Below, piece by piece: positions 52,702 to 61,738 of a stretch of DNA of 64,000 nucleotides (positions are counted from its first letter, which is position 1; each line of letters starts with the position of its first letter). The notes under the pieces are model-generated. The model saw only the letters and a program-made list of their open reading frames with translations, ran no database searches and had not been told where the DNA came from. The position numbers and the translations under genes are program-made. This stretch comes from Pollutibacter soli (GTDB lineage Bacteria > Bacteroidota > Bacteroidia > Chitinophagales > Chitinophagaceae). The stretch is from NCBI GenBank assembly GCA_029269725.1, contig JARJHS010000002.1, positions 310,001 through 374,000 on the forward strand. The letters are read 5' to 3'.

Positions 52702-53655
52702 ATGAAAGTTATTGATCATATTACCCAGGCGAATGACACATTGGTATCTTTTGAAATTTTGCCTCCGCTGAAAGGGAAAAATATCAGCTCTCTGTACCAG
52801 AATATTGACCCCCTGATGGAGTTCAAACCAGCATACATTAATGTGACTTACCACAGGAGTGAACATATCTTCAAGAAAAAGCTGGATGGCACTTTTGAAA
52901 AAGTGGAGATCAGGAAAAGGCCGGGCACAGTTGGTATTTGTGCGGCCATCATGAACCACTATAAAATCGATGCGGTGCCCCACCTGATTTGCGGGGGGTT
53001 TACGCGTCGTGAAACAGAAGATGCATTGATCGATTTAAATTTTCTTGGAATCGATAATGTACTCGTTTTGCGTGGCGATGCTACAAAAAGTGAAAGCTCG
53101 TTTGAGCCGGAGCCTGAAGGACATAAATATGCGATCGACCTGTTGCGTCAGGTTAAGGACCTGAACCATGGAATTTATCTTGAAGAAGATATCCGCGATG
53201 GATTCAAAACAAAATTTTGTATCGGAGTAGCAGGTTATCCTGAAAAACATTTCGAAGCACCCAATCTCCAATCGGATATGGATTACCTGAAATTAAAAGT
53301 GGAAGCCGGCGCTGATTATATCGTCACGCAGATGTTTTTCGACAATTCGAAATATTTCAGTTTTGTTCAGCAATGCCGGGATGCAGGGATTACTGTGCCA
53401 ATCATTCCGGGTCTTAAACCCATTACTAATAAAAAACAGCTCAATGTGATTTCAAGAATTTTCCACGTTGATTTTCCCCCGGAACTCAGCAACGAGATCC
53501 TACGTTGTAAAACAGATGAAGATTGTGAAATCGTTGGAACGGAATGGCTAATCGCTCAATCCAGGGAATTGAAAAACGCCGGGGCTCCCGTTCTTCATTA
53601 CTATACGCTGGGAAAACCGAAGGTGATTTATAATACGGTGAAAGCTGTGTTTTAA
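52702..53655 (+). CDS. metF: Methylenetetrahydrofolate reductase
   Basis: A 317-residue TIM-barrel flavoprotein: SFEILPP at the N-terminus, FINVTYHR-like segment YINVTYHRSEH, VLVLRGD, YPEKH, and TQMFFDNSKYF. It reduces methylene-THF to methyl-THF for methionine synthesis. The divergent neighbour is lptB; no other methionine gene is adjacent. Confidence 0.95.
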   Translation: MKVIDHITQANDTLVSFEILPPLKGKNISSLYQNIDPLMEFKPAYINVTYHRSEHIFKKKLDGTFEKVEIRKRPGTVGICAAIMNHYKIDAVPHLICGGFTRRETEDALIDLNFLGIDNVLVLRGDATKSESSFEPEPEGHKYAIDLLRQVKDLNHGIYLEEDIRDGFKTKFCIGVAGYPEKHFEAPNLQSDMDYLKLKVEAGADYIVTQMFFDNSKYFSFVQQCRDAGITVPIIPGLKPITNKKQLNVISRIFHVDFPPELSNEILRCKTDEDCEIVGTEWLIAQSRELKNAGAPVLHYYTLGKPKVIYNTVKAVF

Positions 53656-53665
53656 GTTGTAAGTT

Positions 53666-53770
53666 TTAAGTTATAGGTTAACTTTTCAGATTTTGAAAAG
53701 TCAATGAAGATGAAATTAGGATCTAAGAGTTCTCCAAATTGCATGATATAACTTATAACCTATAACTTAA
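53666..53770. repeat. Inverted and heptad repeats between convergent genes
   Basis: TTAAGTTATAGGTTA (53666-53680) is perfectly repeated in inverse at 53756-53770, 75 bp apart; a smaller hairpin, ACTTTTC and GAAAAGT, lies at 53681-53701. Upstream units TAAGTTG TAAGTTT show a 7-bp period. The location between the ends of metF and the PPIase gene suggests termination of both. Confidence 0.8.
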
Positions 53771-53775
53771 CACTT

Positions 53776-55692
53776 TTAACGTATGACCTCCTTCCATACC
53801 TGCTGATTTACCACCACCGGGTATTTCTTTTTCAGCTGCGCCATCCATTGATCTTCTACTACCTGCTGATAATCACTGATGACCATTCCACGCGCCTCAT
53901 CAAAACTGCGGATACTTCCTGCGGGATGTAATCTGAGGATATATGAGAATGTCACAGTCTGGTCTATCTCGTTGCCGAGAACAGGAGTAAAACTGTTTTC
54001 TTTTACATCAGTTTCAGTTGATAATTGGCTGATCTCGAAGCGACCGCTGTCAGCTACAAGCTTTCCCTGAGAAGACTCCGAGAGCTGACGCCAGAGCGCT
54101 GGATTTGCTTTTAACTGCGCAATTGTTTTTTCAGCAATATCCTTATCCGCTGCCGTAAACATTATTGCTGATGCGCTGCTCTCCCAGGTGTATTTTTTCC
54201 TGTTTTCTTCATAATACCTGCGCAGTCCTTTTGAATCTGCCGCAGCCTTATTCCAGACTTCCCTTTCCATTACTTCAAATAACACATTTCCATCTGCAAA
54301 TTCTTTGAGCTGTTTTTTGAAAGCAGGATTGTAATCTTCAAGGTGCGCTTTGTAGTAATTAGCTGAAGCAAATCTTCTGAAATTATTCATCAATCCAGGA
54401 AAATCAACAGCACCGTTTTCATTAGCTGACCAGGTACGTGCATATCTCAACCAGTCCGTAATTTCCACATTTTTTTTTGGGAAGCGGAAAAGAACCTTAT
54501 TTAAACCGAATGCTGCAGTCGGTTTAAAACTCTCCGTCTTTATATATTCTTCGGTTATGCTCCACAGTTGCTTTTCGTCATAAGCTTCATTTTTGATGGT
54601 TACCTGTGTAAGCATTTTTTTCTCCTGCACATCCATCGCGGACCTGTTTCGCGCATCTTCCGAGATAACGCCTTTGAGAAAATTTTCAGCAGCCTGGCGA
54701 TTGGTTTCAACAGGTGTCAGACTGATGCGTTTCAGGATATGATAACCAAAACCCGTTTCGAACGGAGTGGAAATCTCACCATCTTTCTTTAAGGCAAAAG
54801 CTTTTGATTCAAAATCCGGATCGTAAATACCTACACCAAATTCTGCCAGACGTCCCCCATTGGCAAAACTTGCCTGGTCATTGCTGAATTGCATCGCCAG
54901 TGTATCAAACGACGAACCTTTGATTACTGCCTGGTACAATGAATCTGCGAGTTTTTTCCGGCTTTGTTTTTCATCGGTAGTACCTGTCTTATCAATAGCA
55001 ATTAGGATCTGGGCAATCGTGATTTTCCCCGCTGCAGGTCTCTCATCCGTTTTTTTGAGAATGATATATCCTGCTTTTGTTTTTACCGGCGAAGAAACCT
55101 CTCCTGTTTTTAATTGATAAGCAATATTTTCCAATGCATATGGCAGCGTAAAAAGCGTAATGTAGCCAAGATCGCCACCATTTCGTTTTGCGGCAGTATC
55201 CGCTGAATAGCTTGAAGCTATATCTGCAAAATCAGCACCTGATTTAATTTTATTGATTGCCTCGGTTGCTTTTTTCTGTGCGGTACTTTCTGCATCATCC
55301 TTTCCCTGTTCGGGGAAAGGGATCAGGATATATGACAGCCGGATATCTTTTTTGCTTCTTTCAAATGCTTCATCAATAAGCGAGCGGAAAGCACTGGAAT
55401 CAACAAGAAAACTGTTCTCTACCTGGTGCCTGAAAGTTTCCAAATCTGCTTTCTGATTGGGAAGAGTGTCTATCCGGAGATCGTATGCCGCCTGTACTTT
55501 TAATTTGAAGCGGGTATAAAGCTCAAGGTATTCTTTCAACGCTTCTTTCTCATTCACATTTTCCGGCTTGTTCTTCAGAAAGGCCTGTATGAACTCATCT
55601 TTACTTACGCTTTTCTTTCCGTAAGTAAAAAGCGTTTGTGCATGAATGTTAACAACAAAAAAACAGCCTAATATGACAAGGAGGTTTTTCAT
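53776..55692 (-). CDS. Periplasmic PPIase with two parvulin domains
   Basis: A 638-residue exported protein (signal MKNLLVILGCFFVVNIHAQ). After an N-terminal chaperone-like helix domain, two PpiC/parvulin domains follow: about residues 130-235 (RLSYILIPF, then AGYIILKKT) and about 240-335 (ITIAQILIAI, then FGYHILKRI). The C-terminal 300 residues are less conserved. It should assist folding of envelope proteins, like the smaller SurA-like protein at 28168. It is preceded by a thioredoxin-like gene 15 bp upstream, so probably one operon. Confidence 0.88.
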   Translation of the reverse strand: MKNLLVILGCFFVVNIHAQTLFTYGKKSVSKDEFIQAFLKNKPENVNEKEALKEYLELYTRFKLKVQAAYDLRIDTLPNQKADLETFRHQVENSFLVDSSAFRSLIDEAFERSKKDIRLSYILIPFPEQGKDDAESTAQKKATEAINKIKSGADFADIASSYSADTAAKRNGGDLGYITLFTLPYALENIAYQLKTGEVSSPVKTKAGYIILKKTDERPAAGKITIAQILIAIDKTGTTDEKQSRKKLADSLYQAVIKGSSFDTLAMQFSNDQASFANGGRLAEFGVGIYDPDFESKAFALKKDGEISTPFETGFGYHILKRISLTPVETNRQAAENFLKGVISEDARNRSAMDVQEKKMLTQVTIKNEAYDEKQLWSITEEYIKTESFKPTAAFGLNKVLFRFPKKNVEITDWLRYARTWSANENGAVDFPGLMNNFRRFASANYYKAHLEDYNPAFKKQLKEFADGNVLFEVMEREVWNKAAADSKGLRRYYEENRKKYTWESSASAIMFTAADKDIAEKTIAQLKANPALWRQLSESSQGKLVADSGRFEISQLSTETDVKENSFTPVLGNEIDQTVTFSYILRLHPAGSIRSFDEARGMVISDYQQVVEDQWMAQLKKKYPVVVNQQVWKEVIR

Positions 55693-55707
55693 GATGTAAA
55701 AAGGATA

Positions 55708-57144
55708 TTAGTTTACAGCTGCGGTCTGGGCTTTAACCTGGAGCAACTCACCCAACTGCTGGTAACTTAGTTTTTTTGCAATTATGTTTTTGTCTTTATC
55801 CAGCAGATATAGCATCGGTGTCTGGTAAACATCATATAACTGGCGAATGCCTGGTTTGCCTTTAGCGTAATCTGCGTCACGCATTTCTTTTGTCTGGTAG
55901 ACATGAACCCAATCTTTCAGATTATGTTCCCTGATAAATTTGATCCATGCTTCCTTTCCTCCATCGGTCATAACACCGAGCAACGTTATTCCCTGTTTTT
56001 TCCAGGTGGATTGAAAAATTGAATCGAGTCTGGGTACTTCTTCCTTGCAATGTCCGCAGGTAGGATCCCAGAAACAGATGACGGTATATTTTCCGGTGAC
56101 TGAATACAGGTTTTTTTTCTTGCCGGATGTGTCAAGGAATTCAAAATCTGCTCCCTTGTTCCCGATAATATTTCCCATCAGACTATAACCACGATCATGA
56201 ATAAACTTTTTGTACTTGTCAGTCATCCAGCTGTCCGCCATGCCAGTCAGGTAATATTTCTGAAACAGGTGTACAAATACTGCATCCTGGCCCATATAAG
56301 TTGGATTCACGTATTTATCGGTAAGTGTTGACAGACAGAATTTGAACATCTCGGCATTTGACTTTGATGCATCGAGAACAAAATCAGCCGCCTTAATCAG
56401 TGAGTCCGGCGCAGGTGAAATCACTTCAGCAAAATACCTGTCGAATTTGGGTTGAAAAACAGGTGTACGAAGAAGTCGTTCATCAGTAAATGACACTCCA
56501 TCCCAGTAATGTTTTTTATAATACTGGTATGCATAACTGGAATCGTATTTTCCACCGGGATGTTGAGCAGCAGGTGGAATCTCCGGTTCTCTGAGTACTT
56601 TGAATATCGCTGATAATAAATGATCCGGATGGTTCTTCAGGAAATCCTCCCTATACTTCTGGATATCACGCCCCAATGCAGCTGCTTTATCATTTAATTC
56701 CTTTTGCTCAGCAGGTGAAGCTCCGGCCATTTTCTGTCGGATCTCACCGATCTGCATACCAACTGTCTGTGCTTTCTTCTGGTATTCAGAAAACAACTCA
56801 TTATCAGGCGATCCCTGAAATCTGGTTGCACCTATCAGGTTGGCCGTATCAGTGGACATGGAGAATTTTTGTTCTTTGTCCACCAGGCATTCCACCCAGC
56901 CATTTTTCTGCGGATATACGATCATATACACGCCGCCAAAAAGCTTTTCCTTTCCGCGGAATGTTGCTTCACTGTTGCTGTTCAACTCAGCCGAATCGAT
57001 CAGGAATTGCTTGGCTCCGAAATGATGCGCCAGGTAGAGGTAACCTTTGGTAAAAGGTTTCAGGGTCACCTTGATCTCATACCCTTGCGAACGGGCCTGC
57101 ATCAATCCAGAAAAGAGAAAAAAGATAAAGAGGTTTCTACGCAT
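55708..57144 (-). CDS. Exported thioredoxin-like (TlpA/DUF5106) protein
   Basis: A 478-residue exported protein. The N-terminal 90 residues resemble the DUF4369 domain, the middle DUF5106, and the last 140 a TlpA-like redoxin with active-site CGHC in FWDPTCGHCKEEVPRLDS. Such proteins pass electrons to, or isomerise, disulfides in the periplasm and are frequent in Bacteroidota. Its operon with a PPIase gives a folding pair. Confidence 0.85.
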   Translation of the reverse strand: MRRNLFIFFLFSGLMQARSQGYEIKVTLKPFTKGYLYLAHHFGAKQFLIDSAELNSNSEATFRGKEKLFGGVYMIVYPQKNGWVECLVDKEQKFSMSTDTANLIGATRFQGSPDNELFSEYQKKAQTVGMQIGEIRQKMAGASPAEQKELNDKAAALGRDIQKYREDFLKNHPDHLLSAIFKVLREPEIPPAAQHPGGKYDSSYAYQYYKKHYWDGVSFTDERLLRTPVFQPKFDRYFAEVISPAPDSLIKAADFVLDASKSNAEMFKFCLSTLTDKYVNPTYMGQDAVFVHLFQKYYLTGMADSWMTDKYKKFIHDRGYSLMGNIIGNKGADFEFLDTSGKKKNLYSVTGKYTVICFWDPTCGHCKEEVPRLDSIFQSTWKKQGITLLGVMTDGGKEAWIKFIREHNLKDWVHVYQTKEMRDADYAKGKPGIRQLYDVYQTPMLYLLDKDKNIIAKKLSYQQLGELLQVKAQTAAVN

Positions 57145-57164
57145 GGATAAGCCACATTAAGAGT

Positions 57165-57172
57165 CAAATTTA
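57165..57172 (-). promoter_or_regulatory. -7 element of the thioredoxin-like/PPIase operon
   Basis: TAAATTTG on the minus strand, full match, 20 bp before the ATG. Confidence 0.55.
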
Positions 57173-57282
57173 TTCAAATTGACATTCACGGTCTGTTAAA
57201 GCCGTGTCTGCAGATAAAAACATGAAATCCAGCGAATTATTGCGAAACCAGGGAAATCATACAAAAATTTTCCCAGCGGTTT

Positions 57283-57290
57283 TATTTTTG
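57283..57290 (+). promoter_or_regulatory. -7 element directly before rlmD
   Basis: TATTTTTG, full match to TAnnTTTG, four bases before the rlmD ATG; the spacing is the same as before the aminotransferase gene. Confidence 0.5.
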
Positions 57291-57294
57291 CCGG

Positions 57295-58713
57295 ATGCGG
57301 AAGAAAAAGGTTCAGGTTCTCAGGGGAATCAGAGTTACGGGTTATGCGGCCGAAGGAAAGGCTTTAGCGAAACAGGATGGTAAAGTGATTTTTATTGAAG
57401 GCGCGGTTCCCGGTGACCTCGTGGATGTTCGGCTTACCAAATCAAAAAAAGACTGGGCCGAAGGTAAGGTTCAGGAGATAATTGAGTATTCTACTCAAAG
57501 GACTGACCCGTTTTGCGAACATTTCGGTGTTTGTGGCGGATGTAAATGGCAGATGCTTCCTTATGAATTGCAGCTGAAATACAAACAGGAAGAGGTCGAA
57601 CAGCAGTTGAGAAGAATTGGAAAGGTGAAACTGCCGCCGATTCAACCTATTCTGGGTTCAGAAAAAACCAGGTATTACCGGAATAAACTTGAGTTTACTT
57701 TCAGCAGTAAAAGATTCATTCCCTATTCGGTTGCCCGCTCCGGTGAGTCGCTGTCAGACGACCAGTTAAAACCTGCACTGGGATTTCATGTGCCTGGAAT
57801 ATTTGATAAAGTTGTGGATGTACAACAATGTTTTTTACAAGATGATCCAAGCAATGCTATCCGCAACGAGGCACGTTCATTCGCTTTGGCAAATGATTTC
57901 AGTTTTTATGATATAAGAAATCATGCAGGATGGCTCAGGAATCTGATGGTACGTGTATGCACGACAGGGGAAGTGATGGTTAACCTGGTGACAGGAGCTG
58001 ACGAGCCTGAGAACAGGAAAATGATGATGGATCATCTACTCGCTAAATTCCCCTCCATTACCTCATTCTTCTATACCATCAATACAAAGTTCAATGACAG
58101 CATTCATGACCTGGAACCTGTGTGCTTCATGGGGAATCCGTTCGCAACGGAAATGCTGGGTGAGCTCAAATTCCGTATTGGACCAAAATCATTTTTTCAA
58201 ACCAATACACGTCAGGCAGAAAGACTCTACGAGGTAACGAAGCAGTTTGCAGAACTGACGGGTACTGAAACTGTTTATGACCTGTATTGTGGTACGGGAA
58301 GTATTGGGTTATTCGTCAGCGACCTGGCAAAGAAAATAATCGGTGTTGAAGTAATAGCAGAAGCCATTCGTGATGCAAAAATCAATGCGGAGATCAACGG
58401 CATAAATCACGCTCGTTTTTTTGCAGGGGACGTGATTGATGTTTGCGATGAACAATTTTTTCATAGAGAAGGAAAACCGGATGTGATTATCACAGATCCA
58501 CCGAGGGCTGGCATGCATGAAAAACTGGTAAATAAAATCAAAGAGATAGCAGCACCCAAGGTGGTATATGTAAGTTGCAATCCTGCCACACAGGCCAGGG
58601 ACCTGGCCTTGCTGGACGAATTGTATTCTGTCGAGCGCATTCAGCCGGTAGATATGTTCCCGCATACCCATCATATTGAAAACATTGTGCAGCTGAAGTA
58701 CCGAAATGTTTAA
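57295..58713 (+). CDS. rlmD: 23S rRNA (uracil-C5)-methyltransferase RlmD
   Basis: A 472-residue TrmA-family protein: N-terminal TRAM domain (about 10-70), the iron-sulfur motif CEHFGVCGGCKWQ, a later Cys in QQCFLQ, SAM motif DLYCGTGSIGLF, and the catalytic Cys in YVSCNPATQARDL. It methylates U1939-type positions of 23S rRNA. The Cys of CNPAT and the Glu at the end (HHIENIVQL) fit the mechanism. Confidence 0.93.
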   Translation: MRKKKVQVLRGIRVTGYAAEGKALAKQDGKVIFIEGAVPGDLVDVRLTKSKKDWAEGKVQEIIEYSTQRTDPFCEHFGVCGGCKWQMLPYELQLKYKQEEVEQQLRRIGKVKLPPIQPILGSEKTRYYRNKLEFTFSSKRFIPYSVARSGESLSDDQLKPALGFHVPGIFDKVVDVQQCFLQDDPSNAIRNEARSFALANDFSFYDIRNHAGWLRNLMVRVCTTGEVMVNLVTGADEPENRKMMMDHLLAKFPSITSFFYTINTKFNDSIHDLEPVCFMGNPFATEMLGELKFRIGPKSFFQTNTRQAERLYEVTKQFAELTGTETVYDLYCGTGSIGLFVSDLAKKIIGVEVIAEAIRDAKINAEINGINHARFFAGDVIDVCDEQFFHREGKPDVIITDPPRAGMHEKLVNKIKEIAAPKVVYVSCNPATQARDLALLDELYSVERIQPVDMFPHTHHIENIVQLKYRNV

Positions 58714-58736
58714 CCGGTGCATAACGCGCCTTTAGC

Positions 58737-58744
58737 TACATTTG
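58737..58744 (+). promoter_or_regulatory. -7 element of the rhomboid genes
   Basis: TACATTTG, full match, 19 bp before the first rhomboid ATG. Confidence 0.55.
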
Positions 58745-58763
58745 TAGGATTAATTTTTATAGA

Positions 58764-59462
58764 ATGGCATCAGATTTCAGACCGGGAAGTTTCCAGATAT
58801 TACCAGTAATTATTAAGAATTTGCTGATCATAAACGGCCTGGTTTGGCTGGCACAGATAAGCGTTGGTAAGTCGCTGTTCAGCTTTGAAAATCTCTTCGC
58901 TCTTCATCATCCCAAATCCGAGTTTTATCATTTCTGGCAGATCATTACATATATGTTTCTGCATAGCCCATCAGATTTTTTTCACCTCCTGTTTAATATG
59001 TTCGGCTTGTGGATGTTTGGTAGTACGCTTGAAAATCTTTGGGGGCCGGGCAGGTTCCTGGTTTTTTATCTTATCTGCGGTTTTGTGGCTGGTCTTGCGC
59101 ATATGGGTGCCATCACCTGGGAAATGGTGCAGGTTCAGCATGCAGCCATGGCAGAACAGCTCAATCCGGAACCTTATCTGCGACAGGTGGCGAATGTTCC
59201 GATGATGGGTGCGTCGGGTGGAGTAATGGGAGTATTGGCGGCTTTTGCATACACATTTCCGAATGACCGATTGTTCATCTTCCCGATACCATTTCCGATA
59301 AAAGTAAAATGGGCGATACTGGGCCTGGTGGCTTTTGATCTTTTTAACGGCCTGACCGGAAGAGACCCGTCTGTAGCGCATTTCGCTCACCTTGGAGGCG
59401 CAGCTGCGGGAATTATATTGGTTATGATATGGAATAAAAGAAACCGGAGGACGTTTTACTAA
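58764..59462 (+). CDS. Rhomboid-family intramembrane serine protease
   Basis: A 232-residue protein with six membrane segments and both catalytic residues: S151 in MMGASGGVMG and H209 in HFAHLGGA. HLLFNMFGLWMFGS is the typical second helix region. It should cleave membrane helices near their ends. It is followed 64 bp later by a related protein without the catalytic serine. Confidence 0.93.
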   Translation: MASDFRPGSFQILPVIIKNLLIINGLVWLAQISVGKSLFSFENLFALHHPKSEFYHFWQIITYMFLHSPSDFFHLLFNMFGLWMFGSTLENLWGPGRFLVFYLICGFVAGLAHMGAITWEMVQVQHAAMAEQLNPEPYLRQVANVPMMGASGGVMGVLAAFAYTFPNDRLFIFPIPFPIKVKWAILGLVAFDLFNGLTGRDPSVAHFAHLGGAAAGIILVMIWNKRNRRTFY

Positions 59463-59526
59463 AGATTAACTGTAATCAGTAGGAATTTTGCTTTAATTTT
59501 AAATCTGCAATTTTTTTCCGGAACGT

Positions 59527-60450
59527 ATGGGGCAAAGGGACTATCCTAGAGTGAAACGAAGCAATATCTGGAGTGATAATAATGCATTGATGATGCTCAT
59601 TATCCTCAATGTAATTGTGTTCGTTTTACTGCATATGATCAAAACGATCTATGGATTGTCTTTCATGAAGGAAGAAGCGTTTATGAAAAACACTTATTCC
59701 TGGTTTACGATGCCTGCCGATCCCCAGAAATTTTTTCAACGTCCGTGGACAATACTCACCGCACAGTTTGCCGAGCTCAAGACGATGCTCCTGTTAAGTA
59801 ATTTATTCTGGCTCTGGACATTCGGCTACATATTACAAGATCTGGTAGGTAACAGGAAAATAGTTCCGCTTTACCTGTATGGTGGTATTGCAGGCGGTAT
59901 CATTTTTCTTCTTTCGTTTAATTCGTTGCCGCAATTGAAAAGTCTTGCAGACACAGAAGTGTACAATGGTGCAATCACTTCGGTTATTGCTATTGCCATT
60001 GCCACAACGGTGATTTCTCCCAATTACAGATTATTTCCAATGATCAGCGGAGGTATCCCTCTCTGGATCATTTCTATCATTTTTGTTGTTGTCGACTTCG
60101 CATGGATATCCAGGCAGCCGGGACTTTTCTTCCCGCACATCGCCAGCGCAGCGGTAGGTTTTTCATTTGCAAAAGCTTTACAAAGAGGAATTGATTGGGG
60201 AGCATGGATGGGAAATCTGTACGACAGGTTTATGAATCTTTTCAATCCGGAAAAGAAGAACATCAAAAGAAACCCTGTAAAACAGGAAGTGTTCTATAAT
60301 ACGCGCGGCCAGAAGCCATTTAAAAAAACAGCCAATCTTACGCAGCAGAAAATTGACGAGATCCTGGACAAAATTAACCAGAAAGGATACGACCGGCTGA
60401 CCGAAGAGGAAAAAGACCTTCTGAAAAGAGCCAGCGAAGAAGATCTGTAA
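59527..60450 (+). CDS. Rhomboid-like pseudoprotease with C-terminal cytosolic tail
   Basis: A 307-residue rhomboid relative. Where the active one has GASG, this has GAIT (148-151), so the Ser is replaced by Ile; the His is kept (FFPHIASAAVG, H204). Six membrane segments are likely. The last 85 residues are basic and then form a motif ILDKINQKGYDRLTEEEKDLLKRAS, found in other Bacteroidota rhomboids (DUF6576). It probably binds substrate or the active partner without cutting, as iRhoms do. Confidence 0.8.
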   Translation: MGQRDYPRVKRSNIWSDNNALMMLIILNVIVFVLLHMIKTIYGLSFMKEEAFMKNTYSWFTMPADPQKFFQRPWTILTAQFAELKTMLLLSNLFWLWTFGYILQDLVGNRKIVPLYLYGGIAGGIIFLLSFNSLPQLKSLADTEVYNGAITSVIAIAIATTVISPNYRLFPMISGGIPLWIISIIFVVVDFAWISRQPGLFFPHIASAAVGFSFAKALQRGIDWGAWMGNLYDRFMNLFNPEKKNIKRNPVKQEVFYNTRGQKPFKKTANLTQQKIDEILDKINQKGYDRLTEEEKDLLKRASEEDL

Positions 60451-60459
60451 CTTTAATTC

Positions 60460-61620
60460 ATGCAGCAGTTCTTTCGGAATTTTTTTAAGAGGTTGCTGAT
60501 TTTCATCAATGTACTGACTGCACTCCTGTTTATTACCAGTTCCCTGACCCCGCATTTTGATCCTCGTAACTGGTGGTTCTCTGGTTTCCTTGGATTGCTT
60601 TTCCCTTATCTTCTTGCTGGTGTTTGTTTCTTCATTGTGTTCTGGCTTTTTGTTACGCCCAAAAGAATTATTCTCAATATTTTTTGTTTGCTCGCTGCGA
60701 TTCCAGCAATCAAAAATTTTCTCCCTTTTAATTTTGCAGCTCCTTTTGCAGTCGAAAAAAAGGATAGTACACTCAGGGTGATGAGCTGGAATATCAGGCG
60801 GTTTACAGCATTCGACGCCAAAAATTTCAATCCCAATCAGTTGGCGAATAAGCCAGCAATTTTTGCAGAAATCAAAAAATACAATCCTGATGTGCTGTGC
60901 CTGCAGGAGTTTTTTACTACTACGGATGTCAATAACAATATCCGGCAGATACAACAGGAACTGGGATTTCGATGGTTTGTTTTTGCCAAAGACAACCACC
61001 AGCAATACAGGCATCTTAGCGGTACTGCCATTTTTTCCAAGTACCCGATAGTGGATTCGATGATTCTCACCTATCCGGATTCTATGGCACGCGCTGCGGA
61101 AAATGTAATTGCAGCTGATATTGTTGTCCATAGTGATACTGTGAGAATATTTACCCTGCATTTACAGTCATTCGGATTCCGGCCGCGTGATTATACGAGT
61201 TTCGGAAAAATAAAAGCTCAACAGGACACCAATCTTGTCGCGTCAAAAAATCTTTTCCGGAAAATGAAGCAGACATTTTATCTGCATGCTTTCCAGGCAG
61301 ATTATCTTAAAGAAAACATCAGTAAAAGTCCGCACCCGGTAATTGCCTGTGGTGATCTGAATGATGTGCCTAACTCTTATGCATACCATACTGTCAGGAG
61401 CCGGATGAACGATTGTTTCCTCGAGCGCGGAACGGGTTTTGGCAAAACTTTTACCAGCACCACATCACGGGTGTTGAACATTTTGCCTACTTTAAGGATT
61501 GACTATATATTTGCAGACCCTGTATGGGAAACCAGACAGTTCACCCGTATGCAGCGGAAACTATCGGATCATAACGCGTTGATCGTGGATCTGGTAAAAA
61601 TGGAGAATAATGAAAAGTAA
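60460..61620 (+). CDS. Endonuclease/exonuclease/phosphatase family protein, membrane-bound
   Basis: A 386-residue protein with two to three N-terminal membrane segments (residues 5-85) and an EEP domain: RVMSWNIRRF, CLQEFF, FTLHLQSFGF, CGDLNDVPNS, RIDYIF and LSDHNALIV hold the metal and catalytic residues. It starts 9 bp after the rhomboid pseudoprotease gene, so it is in the same operon. It may act on a phospholipid or nucleic acid in the periplasm; substrate unknown. Confidence 0.88.
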   Translation: MQQFFRNFFKRLLIFINVLTALLFITSSLTPHFDPRNWWFSGFLGLLFPYLLAGVCFFIVFWLFVTPKRIILNIFCLLAAIPAIKNFLPFNFAAPFAVEKKDSTLRVMSWNIRRFTAFDAKNFNPNQLANKPAIFAEIKKYNPDVLCLQEFFTTTDVNNNIRQIQQELGFRWFVFAKDNHQQYRHLSGTAIFSKYPIVDSMILTYPDSMARAAENVIAADIVVHSDTVRIFTLHLQSFGFRPRDYTSFGKIKAQQDTNLVASKNLFRKMKQTFYLHAFQADYLKENISKSPHPVIACGDLNDVPNSYAYHTVRSRMNDCFLERGTGFGKTFTSTTSRVLNILPTLRIDYIFADPVWETRQFTRMQRKLSDHNALIVDLVKMENNEK

Positions 61621-61709
61621 TTTTTTTACAACGTCGATTCCACCCTTTTCAGCAGTATTTTTCTGTTGTTGTTGATCCATTACCACCCGTTCCGGCTTCA
61701 TCTCCTTAT

Positions 61710-61717
61710 TATCTTTG
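61710..61717 (+). promoter_or_regulatory. -7 element of cysS
   Basis: TATCTTTG, full match, 21 bp before the cysS ATG. Confidence 0.55.
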
Positions 61718-61738
61718 GATTTTTCATTTTGAAAATTT

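Noticed and set aside
60178-61161. 327-codon antisense frame across the rhomboid-like and EEP genes
   Set aside because: It runs opposite two well-supported genes, and its protein is low in recognisable features and rich in Lys, Cys and Ile typical of antisense frames.
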